Assembly: GCA_964017185.1 (NCBI GenBank)
Contig: OZ024884.1
Coordinates: 441,501 to 505,500 of the forward strand
From: Rugalucina vietnamica
Lineage: Eukaryota; Mollusca; Bivalvia; Lucinida; Lucinidae
Direction: 5' to 3'
DNA: 64,000 nucleotides
Shown: piece by piece, positions 21,238 to 33,400 of the stretch
Layout: each line of letters opens with the position of its first letter
How positions within the stretch are numbered: position 1 is the first letter of the stretch
The notes under the pieces: model-generated
Seen by the model: the letters and a program-made list of their open reading frames with translations, nothing else
What the model was told of the DNA's origin: nothing
The model's database searches: none
Program-made: the position numbers and the translations under genes

Positions 21238-21243
21238 TTTATT
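21238..21243 (-). terminator. Candidate poly(A) signal for the MIEAP-like gene
   Basis: AATAAA on the minus strand about 195 bp after the stop codon; first match downstream. Confidence 0.35.
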
Positions 21244-21436
21244 AATGCAAATTGAAAACTAATTACATGATGTAGTTGCATGTGTCTAGATGTCTAATAC
21301 AAGCAACTGGAGGTCTTTAGGAGTCTAAATAATTTCATTTAACATCGACAGGAAAGAAAACACATTGCGCACGAGTCAGGTTATTTCAAAATTTATAAAA
21401 AATAAATATCAATGTTATTCTTCCATCTCAACGTTG

Positions 21437-21844
21437 CTAGAGTATTACTGACAACTGTTCGTCCACTTCCTTATCATTTTTTGGTGCATTTTCTAGTTCA
21501 TTTTCATATAACTTGTCCGCCGATCTGAACGAGTCTTTCGACGTTGATACTTTCTTTTTCTTCTTTTTTCCTTCTCTTCCCTGTGCCACTCCCCTTGTTA
21601 AAAGTGAGCCCCCGTCATACAGTAGCAAAGCCGGCCAGACAATGAAGTCTGTGTACTTTCCTGTTTCCGTATAGGGTCTGAAAAGCTTGTCATCGAATTT
21701 CTTTCTTTTCTGACCCGAGAAGCATAAAAACATCGGCGGATCTTGTATACACATAAGCCAACAAAGCTCTGTTGCCTTGGTCACGAAGGTTTTATTATGC
21801 ACGTCTTGCATGGATTGTGGAGTTGACAATGATGATTCCACTTT
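21437..21844 (-). CDS. MIEAP-like exon H (C-terminal domain)
   Basis: Acceptor CATTTCCAG|AAAGTG, then 135 codons to TAG. It carries ATELCWLMCIQDPPMF, RPYTETGKYTDFIVWPALLL and SLLTRGVAQ, the conserved core that links the gene to MIEAP-type C-terminal domains. The tail is Lys-rich and then acidic, and looks disordered. Confidence 0.65.
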   Translation of the reverse strand, partial: KVESSLSTPQSMQDVHNKTFVTKATELCWLMCIQDPPMFLCFSGQKRKKFDDKLFRPYTETGKYTDFIVWPALLLYDGGSLLTRGVAQGREGKKKKKKVSTSKDSFRSADKLYENELENAPKNDKEVDEQLSVIL

Positions 21845-23254
21845 CTGGAAATGTAATTATACATCTAGTGCCCGATGTAGCATATCTGCTACATGGCTCT
21901 GTTTTCAAATTGGTACAATGACCAGTGTATTGATTTTCTTTTGAAGTTATCACAACTACGTGAGTCTACTACGATCTTACCATGAAGCAAGTGTGCGGCA
22001 TTGCGGGGAAAAATGACTGTATCATTTACTGAGATATTGTATAGCAAATGGGTTTTATAAGCAGCCAACGTTAAACAAAGATCAAAAACGCAAATGTAGC
22101 ATATATGATACATCGGGCAAAAAGTTGTTCAAAAACCCAAACTCATGATTCTGACAATATCTTTTGGATACCCTGATGAATATAAGCAAACATGTTCTTC
22201 GGTTTGTTCATATTATATAGATCAGCAGGCTAATTATCGCCCCGCTCTACTTCAGTACCTCGTTCCACATCTATGTGTGGAGAGGTATCACGGAACACTG
22301 ACGGGAACATCCTGTCTCTACATGTAGCTATAATATGAGCCGCCTCGTCGGAAAACCAACAATGTGGTTTCCGACCAGGTCTGACACAAACCGGCCTGTA
22401 CAAGCACAGAAGATGGCTAGAGGCTTGAAATTTCGGAATTAAGAAGAAGAGAAAGTGTACTATCCGTGTAGCGAAAGCAAAGGCGCTGATCAGCTTCGCG
22501 GTTACCACGAAGCTGATATGCGTCTTTGTTTTTGCATATGCAGATTGTTGGTTTTCTCAAGAGGCAGCTCATATAGAAAGAGACTAAACCATTATCGTAA
22601 CACATGAGTTATGGGCCTTTCAATTTCGCCTTGCGAAAACTTAATGCCTAATGTAGCATATATGGTACATGCTATTTTCAGAGACCATTGGAACCCTGTT
22701 TTTATTTGAAATGTAGTCAATGGTGAGAATATGAATGTTTCTGACAGTACATCCTATGTTTGGGCACTAGATGGTTACGTTACATATCAATATCATGTTT
22801 ATATTAGTTAAAAAAATATATGAGCTTATAACTTATATTTTAGATTATCAAATTACACATATTTAACGGAGATCATCTATATTCAGCTTACGATATGTTC
22901 TCTTTGTAATAATAACAGATTGCAAATTTTGTTTCATTCCATCTGAATTTCAAGCCTTGGTTCCGACTGTACCTGTTGCTGATTTGTGCTGACTAAGCTG
23001 CTCATTATGTGTTTTTGTTTCTTATATGAAACAAAGTATACTTAACATGCATTGAGTTATTCATTTACATTGAGTTAAATTACCATATGCAGTTCCGGTA
23101 AGAAGGCCTTATAATTGCGTTTTCTTTCTTCCTTGAGTTCCTTAATTGCTCTTCTCACTGGTTCAGATGTCTAGAGATAGAGAAAATAAAGTATTATGCA
23201 TGATATGAGAACTATGCATTTGCCATTGGCAGATGTGTTACGAGCAGCGCGTTG

Positions 23255-23331
<77 letters not shown>

Positions 23332-26300
23332 GAGTGTGTGTGTGTGTATGGTCAAACTGCCTTGGAATAAGTGTGTTTACTTCATCTATATTTATCTATA
23401 TAATGTTATGTGTGTGAGCCGTTATAAATCTTTTATCATGATCGTAATAGACTCACGCCACAGACCGTTAAATTATAAATGAATGTATAATACTTGACTA
23501 ATCGAAACAGGCGTGTAATTCAGATTTATAGCGGTAAATCTGTGGCGTGAGTCTTCTACGATCTTACCATAACCAAACCGGTGCGCTATCGGAACGCATT
23601 CCGCGACAAGTACTTGCAACAATGAGATGGTAGTGACACAAATACACTCAATTTTGAAAATGACCATTCATATATTGAACTTGTACAAAACATATTCATG
23701 ACACATTTACCTGTGATTAAACGCTACTTTTCAAATAAATCAGTCGCTTCTCTGTCCGCCTCGATTCGAAAATGAGGCTTTAGCTACATATTCTGCTATC
23801 TTCACTTATCATCATACAAAGTATACCCCTTTGAATCCCACTATTATAAAGTAAACCTGGGGATGTGCAGGGGTATTATTATTTTTTCTTATATTTTCTC
23901 CAAACCATAAATTGTGGGTACACCTTAGAACCGCCTCGGCGAGGCGGTTCAAACATATACATGTGCCCACAATTTATGTTTTGAGCAAAATTATTAAAAA
24001 ATATCAAACATTTTCCAATGAAATGTTCAATTTTCACAATTGAAAAAAATCTCTGTACTATATTGCATGGGCAAGTTTTCGTAATGTGATAATAATAGAT
24101 CTACAGTGGCATAATGATGCTTATGAATCAAATGGTTTTATTCCTTACCATCAGACAGCTTTGGTGTTCCATGGTGGCAGGTATTCCTACCTCATTTTGC
24201 TTCGTAAGCTCGTTTATTGCTTTGACTGCATGTTCAATCCTTGCTGAACTTTCTGTTTGGCAAACATCAAATATTGTCTGAAGAAAAATCAAGATTGTAA
24301 TAATTATACATGCAAATTAATTAAGAATGAACTGTGTTCTGCTCCGAGAAACCAGCCTCCACAAAGCCTGTTCTGTACACCATGTTAAATTTTAATCGTG
24401 ATTGCAGTGTGGCTCCTTGGTTACCGTTTACCATTTCAAGTACATATATAGAGGATATTTACTTTTTTGAGGTGAATACCAAATATATTTCATCGAGTGA
24501 GTTGAAAACATCAAAATTTTTACGAGTGCGTAGCACGAGTGAAAATTTAGATGTTTTCAAATCACTCGATGAAATATATTTGGTATTTACCGATAAAAAG
24601 TAAATTTTCTTTTTATTTTATACAATACACGGGCATTTTCCTATTCACAAAGCAGGCGGTGAAAATGCAAAAACCAATTTTTTTTTGAAAACACAAATAA
24701 TTTTGTAACCACATTGTTCCTAACGTTCTAACTAAGAAAATGAATACCCCCACTTTATGTTTTCGTTCGTAAATAACGGAGTTATAGGCATTTGAATTTC
24801 TGAAGTGAGGCACATTTAATGACGTCAAGTGAATGGAAACATCAGAAGTAATCCAAACTCTACAGTGAAAATATCGGCTGATATCAATCACTATTGAAAA
24901 TATCAATATCAATTCTGCAGTGAAAATATAACTTTTATCCATTTTTGATATACATTAATTTTACTGCTAAGTATAAAATAATAAGTTAGACCTACTGCTA
25001 CTGATAGGCTCTGGTTCTGTCGATGGAGGGAGAGCAAGAGTTTGATTTAAGGCCATGGATGGATAATTAACGATTTTGTTTTATGTCTTGGTGTTTAAAT
25101 TTTATGTGCTGTTGGCGCCTTATGTACATGTATGTTTTCATATTTTTAGTTAAGTTTAGGTAACTGAGTGGCCACCTATTGGGGAAAATAGCTGCTCATT
25201 CGGCTTACGATATGTTTTCATGGTATAAGTACCTGCTTGTTAATTTAGTTTTTTCCCACCTAAGTTTTTGGAGTGCGAATCTTTTCTGATTGCGCATTTT
25301 CCTGATCTCTGCCTACTAGTACCTTTTCATTTTGTTCGTGCGTTGTGAATTTTTGTTGATCTTAAAGCTTTTTAACCCCTGTCAGTATCAATCACAATTA
25401 CTTTAATTCTTTTGCATTATTCTTTGTCGTTTTCGAAACGATTTTGAACGCGAGCTTAGACAAATAAAAATCAACAATTCTAAAACCGTATCATGATATA
25501 ACAACAAATTGACTAAATTACCTTAAGTGTCTGTAGAAGGTCTTTGATAGCACTTTCTTCAGAGAGATTGCATTCATTCACCACCGAGTCAAATGCTTCT
25601 GTCCATTCATTGTCATACATCTCGGAAAATTTCTCTGCTAGTTTAGTTGGTCTGTTCATATCCCCAAGATCGGCTATGTTGGGGTTATTATCTGCCACTT
25701 GGTTGCTTGTATACCTACTAAGCCTTCAAAGATATGGTTATTTTATATAATACACGTAAAAACCATATATTACAGTTATTGCCAGATAACTCGGCAATTG
25801 CTAATTGATCCTAATTTAGTTGGTCTGTTCATATCACCCAGGTCAGTTATGATTGGGTTATTGTCTGCCAGTTGCTTGCTTGTACATATACTGAGCCTGT
25901 AAACATCTCTGGTATTTGTGTTTAGTTCATGTAGACACAAATTCGATTTCGTATAATTCATCAAACTACTGTGCTAGTTCAGTTTGTCTGTTCCTATCAC
26001 ATATGTCTACCATTTTTGGGGTTATTGTCTGCAAACTGGTTACTAGTATATCTAGTGAGCCTTTAAAATTGTGATTCTATACATAACATGTAGATATTAC
26101 TGTAACCTTTACCATCGTATAACTCAACAAATTTCCCTGCTAGTTTAGTTGGTCTTTTCGTGTCTCAAAGGTCTGCTATTGTCTACTAGCTGGTTACTGT
26201 CATATCTACTGAGCCTTTGAAGAAAGGGGATTTTGTACAATACAGGTTGATGTGCCATAAATTGTCATTCATTATCTATATAATTCAGAAAATTTAAGCA

Positions 26301-29300
26301 CAAGCTCAATCGGTCTGTTAAAATCACCCCAATATGCTATATTTGGGTTCTTGTCTGCCGTACCTACTAAGCCTTCAAAGATATGGTTATTTTATATAAT
26401 ACACGTAAAAACCATATATTACAGTTATTGCCAGATAACTCGGCAATTGCTAATTGATCCTAATTTAGTTGGTCTGTTCATATCACCCAGGTCAGTTATG
26501 ATTGGGTTATTGTCTGCCAGTTGCTTGCTTGTACATATACTGAGCCTGTAAACATCTCTGGTATTTGTGTTTAGTTCATGTAGACACAAATTCGATTTCG
26601 TATAATTCATCAAACTACTGTGCTAGTTCAGTTTGTCTGTTCCTATCACATATGTCTACCATTTTTGGGGTTATTGTCTGCAAACTGGTTACTAGTATAT
26701 CTAGTGAGCCTTTAAAATTGTGATTCTATACATAACATGTAGATATTACTGTAACCTTTACCATCGTATAACTCAACAAATTTCCCTGCTAGTTTAGTTG
26801 GTCTTTTCGTGTCTCAAAGGTCTGCTATTGTCTACTAGCTGGTTACTGTCATATCTACTGAGCCTTTGAAGAAAGGGGATTTTGTACAATACAGGTTGAT
26901 GTGCCATAAATTGTCATTCATTATCTATATAATTCAGAAAATTTAAGCACAAGCTCAATCGGTCTGTTAAAATCACCCCAATATGCTATATTTGGGTTCT
27001 TGTCTGCCGTACCTGCTGAGCCTAAACATCAATGATGGCGATTACAACTGTTATATTGAACACGTTTTCTGCTACTAGATGTATTCAAAATTAGAAAAAG
27101 GTACAAGTAGGCAAAGATCAGGAAAAGGCGCAATCAGAAAAAGATTCCCACTCCAAAAACCGAGGTGGGAAAAAACCAAACTAACAATCAGGTACTTATA
27201 CCATGAAAACATTTCGTAAGCCGAATGAGCAGCTATTTTCCCAATAGGTGGCCACTCAGTTACCTTAACTTAACTAAAAATATGAAAAACATACATAAGG
27301 CGCCAACAGCACAAAAATATTTTAAACACCAAGACATAAAACAACTAGAGGACCATTGGTCCTGTAGCTCACCTGAGAGATTATCACATTGTAAGCTCAT
27401 GAGATTTAAATTAATTGAGAATTGACCAATGAAAGTCTATGCATGGACACTATTAACCCCCGGGGCATGGCCAAATTTGACCCAGGGGCATGACTGGCAC
27501 AATCTATAATGGGGACTACCAAACATTGCTGCATACAAAATATAGAAGCTCTGGGCCTTTTGGTTTCAGAGAAGAAGTTTTTTTTTAGTTTTTCCCATTG
27601 TAAGTCTATGGAGACTATCTACCCCCGGGGCGTGGCCAAATTTGACCCCAGGGGCATGGCTGGCACAATTTATGTAGAGGACCATTAGCCATTGCCACAT
27701 ACAAAATATCAAAGCTGTGTGCCCTGTGGTTTCAGAGAAGAAGATTTTTGAATTTTTTTCCCATAGCAAGTTTATTGAGACTATCAACCTCCGGGACCTG
27801 GCCAAATTTGACCCCAGGGGCATGAATGGCACAATTTATGTACAGGACCATTAGCCATTGCTACATACCAAATATCAAAGCTGTGGGCCTAGTGGTTTCA
27901 GAGAAGAAGATTTTTTTTAGTTTTTCCTATTGTAGGTCTATGGAGACTATCGACCCCCGGGGCGTGGCCAAATTTGACCCTGGGGACATGATTGGCACAA
28001 TTTATGTAGAGGACCATTAGCCATTGCCACATACAAAATATCAAAGCTGTGGGCCCTGTGGTTTCAGAGAAGAAGATTTTTGAATTTTTTCCCATAGTAA
28101 GTCTATGGAAACTATCAACCCCCGGGGCGTGGCCAAATTTGTCCCCAGGGCCATGAATGGCACAATTTATGTAGAGGACCATTAGCCATTGCTACATACC
28201 AAATATCAAAGCTGTTGACCTAGTGGTTTCAGAGAAGAAGATTTTTTTAGTTTTTTTTCCTATTGTAGGTCTATGGAGACTATCGACCCCCGGGGCATGG
28301 CCAAATTTGACCCCAGGGGCATGATTGGCACAATTTATGTAGAGGACCATTAGCCATTGCCACGTACAAAATATCAAAGCTGTGGGCCCTGTGGTTTCAG
28401 AGAAGAAGATTTTTGATTTTTTTTCCCATAGTAAGTCTATGGAGACTATCAACCCCCGGGGCGTGGCCAAATTTGACCCCAGGGGCATGAATGGCACAAT
28501 TTATGTAGAGGACCATTAGCCATTGCTACATACCAAATATCAAAGCTGTGGGCCTAGTGGTTTCAGAGAAGAAGATTTTTTTAGTTTTTCCAATTGTAAG
28601 TCTATGGAGACTATCCACCCCCGGGGCGTGGCCAAATTTGACCCCAGGGACATGGCTGGCATAATTTATGTAGAGGACCATTAGCCATTGCCACATACCA
28701 AATATCAAAGCTGTGGGCCCTGTGGTTTCAGAGAAGAAGATTTTTTAATTTTTTTCCCATAGTAAGTCTATGGAGACTATCGACCCCCCGGGGCGTGGCC
28801 AAATTTGACCCCAGGGGCATGAATGGCACAATTTATGTAGAGGACCATTAGCCTTTACTACATACCAAATATCAAAGCTGTGGGCCTAGTGGTTTCAGAG
28901 AAGAAGATTTTTTTAGTTTTTCCCATTGTAAGTCTATGGGACCTATCTGTTGCCATGGAAACCACAATTTTGATACAATCTGCTCCAAAACCTAATGCCA
29001 TCAATCCCCCAACCCAATTATGGTTCACATTAAATTTGATCAAGATCGGCCTACTAGCTTCAGAAATATTCTTCTTTGAAATTGTGGACGGACGACGACG
29101 GACGACGGACGACAGACGACGGACGACGACGACGACGGACGACGGATGCCTGCCTATCCTATAAGCTCACCTGTGAGCCTTCGGCTCAGGTGAGCTAAAA
29201 AGAACCACCACAGAAGTATCGACTTGGAACGATCAGTAACACAAAGTTACTGGCGGGTTTAAATCGATTTGCAAGCAATCCCTGAGGATTGGAAAAATAA

Positions 29301-30395
29301 GGGCATTAAATGGATGTACGGGGAGACTTTTTAGGGCCGCCACACGGCACAACCACAAGAACTCTGATATAAAAAGGTACAAGTAGGCAAAGATCAGGAA
29401 AAGGCGCAATCAGAAAAAGATTCCCACTCCAAAAACCGAGGTGGGAAAAAAAACAAACTAACAATCAGGTACTTATACCATGAAAACATTTATGATAGAA
29501 TACCTCATTCAATAAAAATACAATCGTGATGCGACAGACCACATGCTTAGTTTTTAACACAATCATGGTTGATAATGCTTCTTCCTTCTTTAACTGCACG
29601 CCGGTGGGTCGGGCGTCAGATTCTATGATGACCCCGACTAAAAGCTGTTCCTTTCAGTTTCATTTGCTTTATTTAGTGTAAAAGTGTTCGCACTTGCCTT
29701 GTCAACAGTTCTTCATTTTCTTTTTGCTGGTTTGCAATTTTCTTCTTCAGTTGTATCATCTTCATGTTCTGTTCTGATACTTTCATCTGCAGTTTATCAT
29801 ACTTTTCTCTGCCAGATAAATGCATATATATTAATTTTAGTCCCGGGTATTAAATATAATTCAAAAGTCAAAAAAGACACACTGGAAATAATTGTTTTAT
29901 TGTTCTAATCATTTGCTACCGGTTGTTGAAAATTTTAAAATGGATGAAAAAACAACCGGTACAAGTAGGCAAAGATCAGGAAAAGGCGCAATCAGAAAAA
30001 GATTCCCACTCCAAAAACCGAGGTGGGAAAAAACCAAACCAACAATCAGGTACTTGTACCATGAAACATATCGTAAGCCGAATGAGCAGCTATTTTCCCA
30101 ATAGGTGGCCACTCAGTTACCTTAACTTAACTAAAACTATGAAAACACACATAAGGCGCCAACAGCACAAAAAAATTTTAAACACCAAGACATAAAACAA
30201 AACGAACCACCACAGAAGTATCGCCTTGGAACGATCAGTAACACAAAGTTACTGGCGGGCTTAAACCGGTTTTACAGGCGCCTAACCTCACCCTCAGCTT
30301 CTGCAGTGGTTCATAACATTTAACATGAAACCGGTAGCAAGTAATTTGATTAGAAAAATAAAACAATAATTTCCAGTGTGTCTTTTTTGACTTCT

Positions 30396-30444
<49 letters not shown>

Positions 30445-33400
30445 CTACATACTCATTACTGAAAATTCTGTGATGAACTTATTACATGCTTCTGCAGAAA
30501 CAAATAAAGGGCATACACTGTACAGTATGTGACAACACAAATGTAATTATTGAACTATATATTTCTGCTTGCTTGCGTTTTAAAGCAACAGTTACAAAAA
30601 CTTCTCAATTTGAAAAATGAACTACTTATCAACATCTTCAATATAAATGTTAAAATCATGTTTAAGCTTTATATTTCTCGAGACGACATTAACCCCAATT
30701 TACATAGTATACTCCTCAAAACATTCTAATGGCCACTATATTATTTTCCATTTATCGCAATGTTAATGCACCCAAATTAAACCCCTATTTAATGGACTAC
30801 CTAAAGGACGCAGAATAGCCAATTCATTTGCATGGTTTTAGGTATTGTCCAAAAGTAACTGACTACAAGACATTTGAAAAAGTATATGCCATGCCAAAGC
30901 CCTTAGAACACTTTTGGCATTTTTTCGAAAAACATGAAATTATTGCATTTTTCTGAAACTCCACAGATTCAGAAAAATTCAACTCGAGTTCGATTTTTCG
31001 TTAGAGGTCAGTCTTAAATGCAATGCGGCAAATGTTGTTTGTGTAAAATTCATTTTTGCTAATGATGGTCATGTTTGAGCTACTTTGAAAAAAATGCAAA
31101 GTTTTAGCAAAATTTAAAATTTACAAAAACATCTATATGGACTTTGACATGACATTTCCGGTTTCAAATTTCTGATAGTCGGTAATTTTGAGGCATTATT
31201 TGACATACTGCAAATAAAGAAGGTAATTAGTCCATGGGGACTGGCATTAAATTTTTGTTGACCACGACGATATATGGAAAATAATGCAGTGACCCTTAGA
31301 ATTTTTAGGAGTATATGTTCAAAAGCTCCATGGAGCTTATGTTCATTGTTATGTATCTTGGCGACACAAAATAAATCTCAACTTGTCTTGTCTTGTTTAC
31401 GCATATCGGACGGTATTTATTTCATCATACCTTAGTACTTCATTTTGAGTATTCTAGTTCTGAATTTACATCGGAGTTCCTATGCCAACATGGATTTTCA
31501 TTGTATATCGTGAGAAGAAACCGTATCATAATTGATAGGTATGATATTTCTATTAGCCTTCCTAATTGTTTTCGGTGTATTCAAGTTCTAAATGTGCAAC
31601 GGAATTTGTCGGCCAACCTAGACATTCAGCGTATTTCTTGTACATTACGAAAACACGCCCATGTAATATAATAGATTTTTGTAAGTTGTAAAAATGAAAA
31701 TTTTCAGTAGAAACGTTTTGATATTTTTTTCTTCTTATTTTTGCATATAACATTGTTTGTGGGTACAATCTATGTTTTAGAACCAAAATAAGAAAAAATA
31801 GGTATACCCCTCTATACTTCAGTTTTTCAGTGTGGTATAAGGGCGTATATATTACACGGACATGTTTTCCTGGTGAATATTATCATTAAATAGAGGTTTG
31901 CATTTATGCCAGCTTACCTTGTAAAATTTATTTATTAGAAATTTAATGACAACATATACACATACATATATACTAAGGCCACATTTAAAATTATTTCTGT
32001 TTGCCCTCTCCCTACCCTGTCTAGAAAAGTTGGGTAGGTAGGTAGGATTATTTTTTTTATGAACTACTGTATTATGTGTTATTTTTGGTCAAAGGAATAA
32101 GCTACAATTTTGTCAAAGCTACTCACAATTACAGTTGAATTTTATGTTTTGTAGTGCTTGAACATAAGAACAAAATATCCAATTGGTGAGGAGGGTCATG
32201 GTTTAAATGAAAAGACATTACTTTCTACATGTTCTAGGGAAAACAATTTATTTTCTGACAGAAACATTTAAAGAAAAAAATGAAAGGGCAATAAATTTTT
32301 TTGGGTAGGCCCTATTTTAGGCGAGTAGGTAGGGAGAGGGCAAACAAACAAATTTTTATTTTTGGCCTAATGACAATTTTCAAAAACATTTCACACATGG
32401 ACATATTATATATACATATACATGCGTCAAGCCTACCTTGTAAAATCGTCGCTCCGTTTGGGATGGCCATGTTCTAAATGTGCATCATTATCTGTAGGCC
32501 AATCTAGACTTGGTAGTTTTCTTGGTAAGTGTACGTGTTTGTTACCCTTGTGGCCCTCGTTGTGGCCCTCGTTGACTTCCGATATTGCGTTTGGAAGATT
32601 GCTGTCTAGTGTATCGTCATTTTCATGATTTCTAGCAATCTGGGAAGTCGATGTGCTTTTTGAAACATGGAGATGTTCTTTGATACTAGAGTCGGTCAAC
32701 CGAGTGGAAGCGGAATTGCACAAATTTGTCCTAAAGTCCCCGTCATTTTCTTGCAAAAATTCAGCAGCCTTTATTTTCGAGGGGATTGGCCCTTGAAATT
32801 GTGTACTATTGTCAAAACTGCCGTCGGGTGTTTTTGATGTTATTAATTTTTCTCTTGGGTTTGAATCCACAATAGGTCTATAAGTTTGCAAGTGTACTTT
32901 GTTTCTTATGCCTTCTACTTCTGTCTGCAACAAGACAAAGTTTCTTCATTAAAGTTTATAAACTGCAATCGCTTTGACTAACAGTGTTGATATTATTATA
33001 CAAATATCGTTGGATTGCATTGCTTCAAATGGGGCTTGTTTAGGGTATTTTGGGATACGGGATATTCACCCATTTTTATTTTGGGATATGTGATATTGAA
33101 ATTTATTTTGTGAAATGAGTTAAATTAGTTTTTGGATATAGGATATTTTGGACGGTTTATTTTGGGATATGGGATATGAGATATTGCCTACCCGCCTAAC
33201 CAAGCCTCTCAAATAGACTTATTACAATAGGTATTGTCATTCAAATCAGGTCAATAACACGTATCCTCGAAGTGGACACTAAAAACATGTTTAAAACTAA
33301 TTGATATAGTGCAAGTAGACCTCACGTGAAAAACATTACGAAAACTTGCCCATGCAATAAACAGGGATTTTTTCAGCTTTAAAAATTGAAAATTTTCAGC

